Origin: Anastatus disparis | Taxonomy: Eukaryota > Arthropoda > Insecta > Hymenoptera > Eupelmidae | Direction of reading: 5' to 3' | Assembly: GCA_017163975.1 (NCBI GenBank) | Contig: JAFFSR010000351.1 | Coordinates: 1,240,001-1,304,000 of the forward strand | DNA length: 64,000 bases | Shown: piece after piece, positions 34,201 to 46,400 of the stretch | Position numbering within the stretch: the stretch's first letter is position 1 | How the letters are laid out: each line of letters begins with the position of its first letter | Made by a program: the position numbers and the translations under genes | Notes under the pieces: model-generated | The model's input: only the letters and a program-made list of their open reading frames with translations | Database searches by the model: none | Told to the model about the DNA's origin: nothing

Positions 34201-37200
34201 TAATATTTTGATATGCTGTAGGTGCTATTTGAAAAGGATTTGAGTTTAGCTTTAATTTTAAAAGAGTTTTAAGCTTCTAGCTATCGATACTTAAGAGGCG
34301 GTCGGAACCAAATCGGTGACTTGCGGTATATATCAAGTCAGCATTTTTCGCTTTACGATAATATTTTGTATATTTTGATGGCTTAAACTGATTCAAATTA
34401 TTCTTTATATACATGACTAGAGGAAATGACTATATTTTTACCATATAAATAAGTAAATAAATTATTATAAGCATTTATTACAAATATCAAACTGACTTGA
34501 CATATACCGCATGCAAAAAACTGTCGTGTCGATTGTTAGGTGGCATTTTTCGCTTTATAACAATATTTTGTATATTTTTGTGGCTTTAACTATTTTAAAT
34601 GATTCTTTATATACATGACTAGAGGAAATGACTATATTTTTACCATATTAATAAATGAATAAATTATTATAAGCATTTATTACAAGCATCGAAGTAAATC
34701 ACCGATTTGGTTCCGACCGCCTCTTAAGAGCTATAAGTGTTTGAAAATCTAGTAACTTATTTAGTGATTTTCTTTAATTGCCTGTATCTAGGGAAATATT
34801 GAGCGTTTGTGACTATAACTTTAGCTTTTTCCATATTTTGTCATCTCAAAACATATCCCGAAGTTTGAGCAAAATCCGTGATCCGGAGATGTGGCACTCT
34901 CCTGGTCAGTTTAAAAAAATATTATACGCAATATATCCACTAAGTATGTTTTTCATATACTGCCTAAGTTCATCTGCCAAATGCAGAGAGGCTGATAGTC
35001 AAAGATAATATTGACGTGTCAAACGAAAATTAATACTTCCAACTATATGTAGTCTAATAGTAACACTTTTGATGCTCAATCAACGAAGACTAACACTTTC
35101 AATTTGCGAATAAAAAATAAATTATTCGATCATTTATATTTATTTTTACAATTAATGTACAATTAATATTACAAATACTGAATATCATTAATATTAAAGA
35201 GGCTTTGGTGTCTATGAATGAAATAAAGAAAAATTTTGTAAAAATTGCTAAGAAAAGTATGCGTTGCAAGCTTTTCGTAGATCTTTTTAAAATAATGTAG
35301 TTATTAAAAACAAAATTGAAGAGAAAAAAAAATTTCTCAATTTATAAAGTTAACATGGGCTCTTATGAGACAAATGGTATTGATTATTATAAATTCTGTT
35401 ACAAATTTAACAAAAATAATAAAATTAAGTTATTTAGTTTTTCAGTTCCTGTGATTAAATCAAATATAAAAATATAGTAAAGTTGAAATTTATCTGTTCT
35501 ATTATATAATAATATATAAATACATTCTATTACTATTCATGTACATATTGTGTTTTATTAACCCTTTCAGAACGAACTTTTTATTTCTTTATAAAATGGT
35601 CTAATAATCATTTTAGGTTGTTAAGTATTAATTTATTATGCAATTTTTGCAATAAAAAATAGTATATTTCGGTACTAGTGCGATAAAGTGATTTTTTACT
35701 CGTGTGACGGTTTGCGCCCGAGCGAAGCGAGGGTGAAAAGGTCACACGAGTAAGAAATCACTTTCTCGCACGAGTATCGAACACTATTTTTTGACACGAC
35801 GTGTGAGAAGCTCCATTTTCGCACGTGTCACTTTGTACAGCGTGCGTGAAATCGAGCTTCTCGCACGGAGTGTCAAAAAAATTTTTTTTTTCTTCTTTTT
35901 GAATTTTTTTAGTTTTTTAGATATGTATTTAGGCTCCCAGTTTGAAATCGGAAATAGCTTACTTTAAGCTGATCCACGTGTTTATTTCAAAAAATTCCAA
36001 GTCACTTTTGCACAATTTCAAAAAAACTAAAAAACATCAATGTTCATTGTAATGTACATTGGTCCTGAAAGGGTTAATATCATCATAAAGTTCTACGTAA
36101 TGCTAAGTGTATGTGCTAAGTGTAAAAAAAAAATTTATTTCTGCAATTTCAAAGTGTTAATTTTCGTCTACTCTAAAGCGAAAACATTGGTATTCATCGA
36201 TACAGCCTAAAATTAGTTTTCATCTAAATAATTTAAAAAATGATAATTTTCGTTGACGTAAAAAAATGGTGCTATTTTTCATATAACACGTCAGTATATC
36301 AAAGGTAGTAAAAAGTCTGCTAAGCGAACTTTGTTTAGTAATATACTATTATATATACCGTAAAGGAGCTTATGGTATTGAACTCACCAACTTTTGGAAG
36401 TCAATTTTACTTGAGGTTTGAAACTGTTCTACTTCACTTGCATTTTTGAATGGAAGATATAAAGGTTTAGACGGCTGAGGTCTGTTCATTTCAATATCAA
36501 GTTTATTTGATAAGTCGCTACAAACAATAAAAATAAAATGAATAAAATATTTATATATTTGATACTCCCTTACAAAAAAATAATTTAAATAATCAGTTTT
36601 TACACCTCATTTTCGATATCAATATCTTAAATTCAAGTGTTACACTTTGAAATTGAATGTCGACGCCCAAAGCATATTGTTAAAAGACACATTAAAAGAC
36701 TCAATAAAAGTGATGAAAATTTAGTGTTCATAATAAAGTATGCAATGTTATTATTGACATTAAAATATTTTAGTTTATTATTATATTATATATTAGACAT
36801 CAACACTACTAACTTTTTCAGTGTAGACATCGGATAAACAGTGATAGTCTTAATGTCATACTGAGTTGCAGATCACAAATCTTGATGAAATATTGGAATA
36901 TGTTTTTAGGTGCCAAAATATGAGTAAAGCCAAAGCGATACGGTCTATCGCTTTGAAAAACTAAAGTTACGAACGTTTATAATCTTATTTTAAGAAACAT
37001 AAAAAAGGGCTCTTAATAGAAGTACGAATAATTTAGACTAGAAAAGTCTTTAATAAATTAAAAGTAGTAATGGAAATGGAGAAAGCAAGCTTTAGTTTTC
37101 TTTTTCAGAATTGAGAAATAATAATTATAACAAAAGTTATGCTTATTCAAAGTTGCGCAACAAAAGAGTACCAAATATCATCTGAATTCTGAAAGACGGT

Positions 37201-40200
37201 GACTTTTAGTACTCTATTGTTGCTCAATTTAAAAAAAGTATTACTTTGGTTTTGATTATTATTTTTCAATTTTGGAAACATCAAATTAAAACTTGCTTTC
37301 TCTTACTTCATTATATTTATTGTAAAGACAATTCTAGACTGAATTATTCACATTTTCATTAAGCGCATCTTTTTTCACATTTTTCTTAAAATAAGACTAT
37401 AAACGTATGTAACTGTAATTTTTCGAAGGGTTAGACCGTATCAAAATTTTGGTGTTTATTAAATGTTTATTAGAGTTGTATTTTTAGTGTTAATTTAAGT
37501 ATATTTTTCGTAAGGGCTGAATATTTTTGTATGAATCTCTCTTACTCAAATCTAGTTTTAACGTGTTTCTTCAAATTGCTAATCTTTTTTAAGATATTCC
37601 TATAATGGAATCATATTATTTCCAATTAATGATATATGTAGGTTAAATGATAAGATTTTATATCCTGATGTTATTTTTACCTATTGTCTTGTTCTATTTT
37701 ATTTTTTGGTTTTCTCAAGAGAGAGATGTCACGTTTTTGTTCTTTTGCGCGAACTTTAACATTGTGATTCTGATGGTCCTGCCTCTTATAAGTACTTTCA
37801 TGCTTATCTAAATCAACCATGGTAGGTATGCCAAATTCATCCATATTCACGCCTATATAACAGTTTTGAACATTACATAATTGAAAATTAGCAGTGAGAT
37901 ATTCATTTTATCAATTTCATCAAATTAAAGATAAAAAAGAAAATTGCGATGAGATTCATTTTATTTTTTCGTAAATTAATTACCTTAATTCAAAGATCAC
38001 ATATCGGTAGTGATGTAAGCGATAATCGGAATGCCATCGTTATCAAAATCGTATTTTAGTTAATTGTCATTTTTTGAGACATTTTAAACTCGATAAAAAT
38101 GTTTTCCCACGTACAATAGATTCTTAATTATATTTACAAAGAAAATTCAGTATTAAAATAAAATAAATAAAGTTGTAATTTATAGAAAATAATACAAATT
38201 AGTTCATACAATCGTAACATTGTGTTTAAATTTTCTCTATAAATTATTCTTTTATTTTTATCAAATAATTCATAAAATTTAATTCAAAATAATCTTTAAT
38301 GCTTATTATACATGGGAAACCTCTAATTATATTTATTCAAGTACATTAACAGGTAAATATGATCAAATCAAACTTTTCGTAGCGCTGTAGTCAACTACAA
38401 GTTTTGCGAAAAGTAAAGAACACTCTTAAATGAGGTAGTCAAAATAGGAACTGCAGGTAGTGGATCGAAAAACAGTGCTCTTATGGGAGGTCTTGCCAAG
38501 GCGAATAAAATTTGACTAGCATTCTACTCAAAAGAACCTCTTAAAAAAAAATTTTGAAGAATGCATACAATAAACAGGTAATTGTTTGCCTATCGATTAT
38601 TAATAAAAAGTCTTGCCTGGAATAATCATGTTATATTGTGAAGAATGTAATGATTGTTCTGGAGTTTCAACAAAAGTTGTAAATGAGCCACTGGTAGTTC
38701 CTTTATTAATGGAACTCGTCGTTTGATGTTGACCGGGTTCAGACGATATTTTGGCCGAGGTCAATGTTGCCGTCTTAAATAAAAACTTACATAAGTGACA
38801 TTTCGATGAAAAATAAATTTTTTCTATCAATAGATCCGATAAAAAAAATAGCCCACTAAATGAATAAAAAAAAAGTTGTTTCAAATTTTTCGCTTAAAAA
38901 TGAGGAAATAAAGATTACTTAGGTATTGAAAAATTAAAAATTGGATCGGATAAAATTGATATTATTTCACTTTATCACTTTTATTTATTTTACACTTATG
39001 TAAGTTTTTACTTAACACGGCAGAATGGGTGTTGTAATATTTGATTTGAATAGTTTTCCGATTGCAACAGACCACTGCCTCCCTGAGTAGTCATTTGCCT
39101 AAATACAGCACCTGAAAATAATTTTTGTACATATATTCTTTTTGCTGTCTTATAGAAAATCATTACATCTAAAAATAATTTATTTTATATTTTTTTATTC
39201 TTTTTTTTATTCTTTTTCTGCAGAATTTCTTGAATAATATATTATACCTTGATTAGCATTATTATGTGTGCTCTGTTGATACGATGACTTGGACGTTATC
39301 GGTGGTTGGTTTATTTTATCAACTAAGTTGTCTATTTTTTGAGTTGGATTACTGTTGCTTTCTTTATTTCTTATCTGCACTAAGACAGTACCTGAAAATT
39401 ATTTTGTAACTATCAAAAGTGTCGAATCAAATAATATTTTTTCTTTTTGTTGCAAGGAATTTGACTATATGGATATAGACTGGTCAAAAAATTTATAAGT
39501 TATTAACACAAATAGAATATTTTTTTCAGGAAAAAGTAGAATTGATCACCGCATTAAAATTTTAAATACATTCATAAAATTAATTTTTTCATCGCGCTTG
39601 ACAAAAATAATTAAAAAACAAAAAAAAGTAAAAAAAAAATTGTTACGACTGTTTATTGAACATAGAGTTCAGTTCCGTACTTTTTGCTATAAACATGATG
39701 AATTTTACGGAAAAATCATTTATTATAAAATCATGTATATTTAAAGAATTTCGATTGATGACAATTTCTGTTAAGAACAGTGTAGTTATTTTCGTGCTCA
39801 AATCTGTTAGAGTCCACCGTTGATGACAAAAAAAATTATATGAATACGAAAATAAATTATTGGTTTTCTTCATTACTAGCATCGTGTTTAGCAAAAAAAT
39901 ATGTATTTGACATGCGTTTTATAAATTATTCTCCCACAATACATTGTATCATGATTATTATCACTACTATATACCTTGATTATTATCACTACTTGATTCG
40001 GGAATCACTGCAGAACATGAGTTATTAAAATAATGGTGACTACATATATCAGAAATGCGTGAATTTTGTGAAACAAGGACTGATTGATTTTCAAACTCGG
40101 TGGAGCTCTGCTGAATTGATGATTTGATGGGTCCTTTGGGAAAGAAGTTTTCCTTATTACGGGAAATTGTATTTGGCAATTCTGTACTTACATGCGTGGT

Positions 40201-40443
40201 GTCTGATGATTTCCATTTAGAAGTGGAATCGCTATCGTTACTTTTATCGTTACCTACAATTACATAGAATGATATACTGTTATTTTAGTAATTTATAATA
40301 TCAATAACTGATAAAAATATTATTACCTTTTTTTATTTTTTCTTTAATTTCCTTAATAGTTTCTTTGCTAGAAAAAGTTTTCCGTCTTTGTTCTCTACTT
40401 TTTATCTTATTCTCATCTTTTTTTTCAATAATATGCAAGTTTT
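31236..40443 (-). CDS. DUF4806-type host gene, at least nine coding exons, apparently disrupted
   Basis: Exons on the minus strand, 5' to 3': 40443-40327, 40253-39975, 39391-39248, 39111-39017, 38773-38617, 37852-37681, 36517-36388, 33445-33256, then 33186-32954 continuing at 31409-31236. All have AG acceptors and GT donors, except a GC donor after 38617, and codon phases match at all eight junctions. The 5' exons encode Ser/Gln/Asn-rich low-complexity sequence. The join LPFKNASEVEQFQ...FQKL / VAYFRYLGGISEEDAVKNMF resembles DUF4806, an uncharacterised arthropod domain. The C-terminus is an RDRSHSSDRS-type Ser/Arg-rich tail ending SDSEQD. The N-terminus was not found. Breaks: a stop/frame shift near 33340 and a foldback at 31410-32953. 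No function is known to me. Confidence 0.65.
31410..32953. mobile_element. 1.54-kb foldback with TCCACGTGGA arms, inserted in a coding exon
   Basis: Ends 'tgaaaaaatccacctgga' and 'tccaggtggattttttca' are flanked by AC (31408-31409 and 32954-32955). The arms are runs of the short palindrome 'tccacgtgga' in variants, about every 30 bp. The centre (32150-32545) is a separate palindromic core. Removing the insert and one AC joins SHSSPV to GSKGRYS in frame in the DUF4806 gene. On the gene's strand the insert starts GT and ends TTTTTTCAG, like an intron. Confidence 0.8.
32150..32545. repeat. Palindromic foldback core, shared with 59360-59720
   Basis: Contains 'gaggtaaacctcgtagt', then 'gaagatcaaagagct', a TATA-like 'ctttatatatct', 'aaaatttagaaaaacgccac' and 'aggtggcgtttctcta', then the mirror order. 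The core at 59360-59720 has the same elements in the same order, while the arms around the two cores are unrelated. No protein is encoded. Confidence 0.65.
33993..34290. mobile_element. 298-bp palindromic TTAA element
   Basis: Ends 'gcatcgatagctagaagc' and 'gcttctagctatcgatac' are flanked by TTAA (33989-33992 and 34291-34294). Fully palindromic. The right TTAA is shared with the next element. Confidence 0.7.
34295..34723. mobile_element. 429-bp TTAA element with an internal direct duplication
   Basis: Ends 'gaggcggtcggaaccaaatc' and its complement at 34699-34723 give at least 25 bp of perfect inverted repeat. TTAA lies at 34291-34294 and 34724-34727. Inside, a ~145-bp unit beginning 'gcatttttcgcttta' is present twice in the same direction. 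Confidence 0.75.
35562..36073. mobile_element. 512-bp TTAA element with CCCTTTCAG ends and CpG-rich hairpin
   Basis: 'ccctttcagaacgaa' and 'ttggtcctgaaaggg' are flanked by TTAA (35558-35561 and 36074-36077). The TTAA-CCCTTT start is common among piggyBac-like elements. The middle (35680-35880) is CpG-rich with 'cgtgtgacggtttgcgcccg' and 'gagcgaagcgaggg' hairpins. Sits in the DUF4806 intron. Confidence 0.7.
36910..37454. mobile_element. ~545-bp foldback in a DUF4806 intron
   Basis: 'tgccaaaatatgagtaaagc' and 'gatacggtct' on the left are mirrored by 'agaccgtatcaaaattttgg' on the right. Arms of about 85 bp continue through 'gtttataatcttattttaag'. Ends are approximate. No target duplication was established. 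Confidence 0.5.
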
Positions 40444-40559
40444 CTTTTATTAAAAATAAAGTATATTCTTATTGATCTTACAGTCAAAATAAAATAATCT
40501 AATGATAATTTTTTTTTTTGCCTTTGTTTTAAGTTAGTATGACGATAAAAATCTGCAAA

Positions 40560-41862
40560 CAGGCTGCCGGGAGTTTCTTGGGCCTGGAAAAAGATACGGG
40601 CGGAAGAAAAACCACGGTTTATGAGGGGTTACTGATTCACGTCTAACAACCCTCTAAAAATCGCATTCCCCTTACCCTCGAATGACAAGTCATTTGAAGA
40701 GAAAGGGATACTCTAACTTGACCTCTTAGGGCGTTTCCCCACCCCAGAATCTGTTTATCACATTACTTCAGGGTGGTGCCGGTTTTTGATCCTTGTGGAT
40801 CTTTTCTTCTCACTTGTTGTTGTTCTGAAGCCTAATTCAGTTTGGGCCGAAAAAAGGCCTTCTTCTTCTCCTTTCCTAGAATCCTGTGGTCCTAGTGTGA
40901 GTTAGTCACAGCTATGGTCACCTGGTTCCTCTTCTTCTTGGAGTTCTTTCTAGCCTCCGGGCTTTTCTTTCTTTCCACGCTCTCACGTTTATGCACGCTC
41001 CTCTTTTATGGTCAACCCCTCCGCATTTATAGCAGAGGGCAGACCTATCCGGCCCCTGGCACTGGTCCTGCCGGTGTCCGTAACTAAGACACTTATGGCA
41101 CCTTGTTACGATGATCCTTCGTTCTACCCTGCTGCTGATGAGGCCAATTTGAATGCGCTCCTTTACTGGGAGTGCTTCTGCCTCACATTCCTGGAGGACG
41201 ACTACCGCTATTTTGTACCGGTTCCTGTTTGGCCCAAACAGCATAACCTCTTGGGTATCCTGTTTTTCAGAACCCAGTGCCTTGTTCAGTGCATCCTGCA
41301 CTTCAGCCTCAGTTGTCATCTCGTCAAGATCACGCATCTGGACTGTCCTTCTCCGATCGTCCGAACTAACCGCTGCTATTCCTTTGACAACTCCTTCCAC
41401 TTGTTGTACAAACGCCTGTTTGCTCGTACCTTTGGAGATTCGTATTAAGAGATCTCCTCTTTTGGTCGGTCTTACTCCTAAGATCTCGGCATGGCTGACC
41501 TCTGGCTTCATGTCCTTACGAAGTTTACCCAGGACGTCAGCATACGTTTGACCGTCGGTGACTCTTACAACAATAGCTTCTTTTTTTGGACGTGTCTTGA
41601 CTTTTCAGGGACCAGGCTGACTGGGTGGCTTAGCCTGGACCGTTCCATCTTCGACTGCGCCTGCTACCTTCTTTTTCTTCTTCTTCTTCTTCTTCTTACT
41701 TGCCTCTTCCGAACTACTACCATTTTGCCTGTCTCTCTTGAAACCCGTACATGTGGGCACGGTGTTTCTTAGAGCTTTGGCCTGCATTCTCCTGCTTTTC
41801 TTCCGTTCCTGGTGTTGTTCATATACCTGCAGAATAGCTTTCCTCAGGTATTTGTAACACAT
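40560..41862 (-). pseudogene. R1-like LINE ORF1 (gag-like) fragment with CCHC zinc knuckles
   Basis: The minus-strand frames 41862-41605 and 41511-40918 belong together after a frameshift near 41600. The first is basic with a long lysine run encoded by (CTT)n on plus. The second has VVRVTDGQTYADVLGK, then VKGIAAVSSDDRRRTVQMRD, then two CCHC knuckles (CHKCLSYGHRQDQC and CYKCGGVDHKRGAC) and a basic tail. This is the usual layout of R1-clade ORF1, an RNA-binding nucleocapsid-like protein. About 350 bp follow, too short for ORF2, so reverse transcriptase is absent. It is GC-richer than its surroundings. Inactive fragment. Confidence 0.75.
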
Positions 41863-41907
41863 GATGATGATGAGTTTTTGATAAATATTATTTTGCTACT
41901 TATCGAT

Positions 41908-42075
41908 GAGCTATATCAAACCAAGTTTCCGCCTTCTATTTTTACAAATAAAATGATTCCAAATAGGAAATTTTTCTACGAGGTATGATTTTTAAAAAGT
42001 TTAAGTTTTTGAGCTGGGGAAATTGGTTTTTTCAATCATTTCATATTTTGACTTTTTTCGATCATTTACTAAAAG
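41908..42075. mobile_element. Relict FB arm
   Basis: Diverged match to part of the FB arms ('atatcaaaccaagtttccgc', 'aataggaaatttttctacga', 'gaaattggttttttc') without TTAA ends. It shows the FB family is old as well as recently active. The rest of 42076-42951 has no recognisable gene. Confidence 0.6.
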
Positions 42076-42951
42076 TTTACTAAAATTTAACTATAATTTT
42101 ATTTTAACTAAAATTTACTTATATACCCAAAATACCCGATCTTAGATTTTTTTTAACCGCCAATCCCTTATAAGAGATGAAATAATCATTACTGAAACCT
42201 TGCAGTAACCTTTCATGCTGTGTGGTACTGAGGTACTACCGTAAATATCCTCGCGTGGACTGTGCTATATCGCTGTGCAGCAAAAAGTAGCTGAAATTAG
42301 AAAATAAATATTAACGCCGAAGCGTCGGTTTTACTCGCAATGACATGCCTCGGCTAAACACGTATGCTAAACACATGGGTATTGATACTTTCCCTTTAAT
42401 TAAATAAGAACATTTTTGGTTAAATTTTCTACACAATCTTAAGAGCAATAATCATAAGTGAATAAAGGCTGTGTTTTGAAATTTTTGTATGTTTTCACGA
42501 AAATTAAAGGTGAGCAGTGGTTGCATCATAAAAAATAAACATTCTGCTACTAGCAACCAAACTAAATTTAATATTCTAAATGCTTGTTTGATCATTTTCA
42601 CCTTTTAATTACGAATTATTATCACGAATTTGATACACAAAATAATAATTTTTGTTGTGATTGTTTCATATTTCGTATTTAATTTATAAAATGTTTTCAT
42701 TGTAACACAACCAAAAAGAGGCTATGTTTCCATATTTTCTTGTGTTATTGTAAGGTGCTTTTTTTACAACTTTTATCTGATTTATTTTACATCCAACTTA
42801 AATAATTTTTTTACTATAAATTTTAAATAATTTTTTTTTGTAATAATCATTAGTTTATTGTTTTTTAATAAATTTTAAATAAATTTTTTCAATAAATTCT
42901 AAATAATTATTTTAAAATAATCTTTTAATACTTTATTGTTTCATAAAGTTA

Positions 42952-43420
42952 CTGACGCTTTGGCCGAGTGGATAGGCGCACACTGGGAGATCGCTGCAGC
43001 ATCGATCGCGGTTAGTACTTGGACGGGGTGACCGTTTTTTTAGAACCATTTTAACAAAATACGTGCAAAAATGCAGTTTTTTCTTCATTTATCGCTTGAA
43101 TGGGCTGACCATACGACAATGTGAGCAGGAGGTGTGGCAAATATGGTGCAGGTATCCTGTACTAAGGTTACCAATACCGAATCTGCTATATACACCGACC
43201 AATAAAATCCGACTTCGTTGAGTATCGGTGGATTGTTGGTCACAGAAGTGACTGGTCATTCATCTATAGTCAAAATTGTCGGTAGTGTGTTAGACAGTCT
43301 AGCCTGATGTAACGTGAGAAACAGATACCGGGTTAGGCTCCCTCGATATCACTATATTAAAAAGGTTAATCATATAGAGGACAATATCCTTTATACATTG
43401 ACTTAAAAAAAAAATGTTTA
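42952..43420 (+). mobile_element. SINE with A box and 5S-like head
   Basis: The 9-bp duplication ATAAAGTTA (42943-42951 and 43421-43429) is perfect. The head has an A box 'tggccgagtgg' and then 'gcggttagtacttgg', which resembles the internal promoter region of 5S rRNA. The body from about 43200 ('tccgacttcg', 'agcctgatgtaac') and the tail 'ggttaatcatatagaggaca' match the SINE at 12907-13271. It ends in an A-run at 43405-43414. Confidence 0.8.
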
Positions 43421-46400
43421 ATAAAGTTAAATTTATTGATTTTAATATTTATTATTAAAAATATCTGACTGCAAATATGAAATTAAAAAGAAAAACCATG
43501 AGTAGTACACGGAAAAAAATATAGTCTTTGAAAACTTCTATATTTAGTATTTTCAAAGTTCAAATAAAAACAATATTCCTGTAACACAAATTTCTTAGTA
43601 TTTGAATTCTCAATTGTATTTAAGGTAAAGTAGGGTAATTTTGGACGGATTTTAGCACCCACCAAATATAACTCTATTTTTGTAATTTTTTTTTTTAATT
43701 TTGATAAATCCGTAAATCAAGGCTTTTAGTAGGCTGTATAGACTTTATTTTCTAATAAGAATAGAGTCAATATCTTTATAATTAAAAAAATTATAAGGTT
43801 TTAATTTTAGAGTATTAGGGAGTTAAAACTGGACAATGTTAAATAAAATGGAACCTAAAGCTGGACAGCATAGGGAGCTAATTGTGGACTGTGCTGAACA
43901 ATGTACTAATTAGTATACTAAATACCACAAAATTTCTTCAACGCTCTCCAATATTCAAAAAGTCCTTTTTGACTGTCTTCGCCTTTCCACAACTCTTTCA
44001 ATTCATTATGCTTGAATGTTTATAAAGTTTCAACAGAAATAACATTCTGTTCGAATAAATTCAATAAATGCAATAATTCATTGTTCATCGTACTGCTTAG
44101 ACTTTCTAACTGATTAGATGAAGATCTGGGATTTTTTTTTTTTTTTTATTTAAAATATCATAATTAACTGCACTCAATTCAAATGGATATAAACCACATG
44201 CCCTGAATCCATTTTTAATTGTCTTGGTCACATCAATAGAACCAAGAGCCTTTTTTAAAATACCAGCAAACATTGATTTTTTAACATCAACTATATTATT
44301 GTCAATCCTCCATGTTCGTAGAGTACTTTTGTATGCCTCTTTCAATGGATGGAATAGAGCCACATCCAAAGGCTGGATTATATGGGTGGCATTAGGATAT
44401 AGTGCTATTAGTTCTATTTGAAATTCTTGACGGAAATTTATTAAGGGCGAAGTAAGATGAGAGGCATGACCATCTACGTACAGAATTATTGGCAACTCCC
44501 CTTCATTATCTATCAGCCACTCGTAATAGATATTAACTATGTAACTATAAAAGGTCTCCAATGTCATTTAACCTCTGTCACTATGTCCTATGCCCCAGCC
44601 TTTTGGTATGCTATAAACAAGGCTTTTCTTTGGAATAGTTTTCAAATCAAACAGTACCATAGGAGAAAGTATCTGTCCTGAATCAGATACAGTAACCAGT
44701 ACTGTCATACAAGCTTTCTCATTGCCTCCAACAATTTGATATACAGATTTTGCACCTTTTTGTGTTATAACTGTATTATCTTTTGGTACTAAATTGAATG
44801 AAGATTCATCCAAATTGAAAATTCTTTCTGGTTTAACATTTATTAAATCTTTTTTCTCTAAATAACTTTTTACAATTGAAAACCAATTTTTGAGGTCTCC
44901 TTCAGTAACAGAGGCTCTCCTCGAGGTGAGGTTTTGAGCTATTCTTAAACGTAAGTTGTTATGACGTTTCATGAATCCATTGTACCAATGTTTACCTGGT
45001 CTGTTGTTTTTGAAAGTATTTTTTCTCTTCTCTGCAATTATAAATTTCTGTACGCAGTCTAATAAATAACTTTTTGTGACAGGAAATCCTCTTTCTGCAC
45101 AATAAATGATCCATTTAACCATTTCTAATTCTTCTTTGGGACTTAAGGGTATGGTTTCACGCTACTTTACCGATCAAAAATTATAATTTTATAAAATTAC
45201 AATTTTTGAAAAAACTATACATCGGATTGAGTTTTCCTTTTATAGATCACTTCATTTAATTTCGATGAAGGGCGCAAACTCTAAAAATTAGCGGAAAAAA
45301 GCGTTAATCGAAGATAATTAGAAAAACAAATTTCTCAGTTTGAAAAAATCAAATTTCTCAAAAACCGTGTTTCGTAGGAAAATTTCCTATTCAGGATCAT
45401 TTTATTTTTGAAAAATGAAGGGCGGAAACTTGGTTTGATAAATCATATCGCAAAAAAGCGAAATTACATTTTTCTAAAAAGATGTGATCAGCTGTAAGAA
45501 TACAATGGCCGTGCAAGAAGCCATGTTACATAGTTGGCATCAATGCTAATGTATAGTTTGGTACGCGCCAACTTCAAATTCGAATTTTAAATGTAAATTG
45601 AATTTGTTTTGTATGTACGATCTCTACAAATAAACACTTTTTCAACATAAAACTGTTTTATTTTATTTAAAACATAAATATGTAAAAAATTTAATATTAT
45701 AAGAGAGAACAATATAGTTTACATCATTTGCGAACTCATTATTTTTTTTTTAATTTTCATTATAGCAAAATAAGTAATCTATTCGTTTCTTTGTTTGAAA
45801 CAAAATATTTTTTGAACGAATTTATTGAATTAGCCAAACTTTGGCATATCCTAACCTTTTTAGAATGAAAATATGTTTTGAAAAGCAAATGATAAGGATT
45901 ACATAATTTTATTGCTAATATAATTTTATTATATAATATAATCTCATCAAATATTATTTTATATTATCGTTCTTTAAAAATAAACAGTTGTAAATAATTT
46001 TATTAAGCTAAGCTCATATGGAAAAAATTTCTGGAAATAATTGTAAATAAGTGTTACTAACTGTAAATAACTGTAAATAACTATAAATATACAGTTGTTT
46101 ATATTTATTTACAGTTATTTACATTTATTTATTTTTTTTACAATTATTCACATTTATTTACGATTATTTATATTTTTTCATAGTTTTTTACAGTTTTTTG
46201 AAAAAGAACATTTAGTTAAAATGATAAGTATTATAATGCATAAATAAAATTAAAGTTTTAAGGTTCAACATGTACATTTATTTATAATTTAATTTATTTA
46301 CAAAATTCAAAAACTAATCATTCATTTCTACCAAATTGAATTCTTTGTCAAATAAAAGAAAGTTTTTTTTGCAGTTTGTGTTTTACGGAGAGTCTTGTTC

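Larger units (their letters stand above)
33811..34905. mobile_element. Foldback with TCA target duplication, in a DUF4806 intron
   Basis: 'ctaggagagtgccacatct' at the left is mirrored by 'agatgtggcactctcctgg', with arms of about 180 bp. TCA flanks both ends (33808-33810 and 34906-34908). The original centre is occupied by two abutting TTAA elements (33993-34290 and 34295-34723). Lies in the intron between exons 33445 and 36388. Confidence 0.7.

Noticed and set aside
41008..41772. Plus-strand open frames of 93-146 codons
   Set aside because: They are antisense to the R1-like ORF1 with zinc knuckles; GC-richness opens the opposite strand.
42952..43040. Intact tRNA or 5S rRNA gene
   Set aside because: Only promoter-like parts are present, followed by a SINE body, an A-tail and a 9-bp duplication; it is the head of a SINE.
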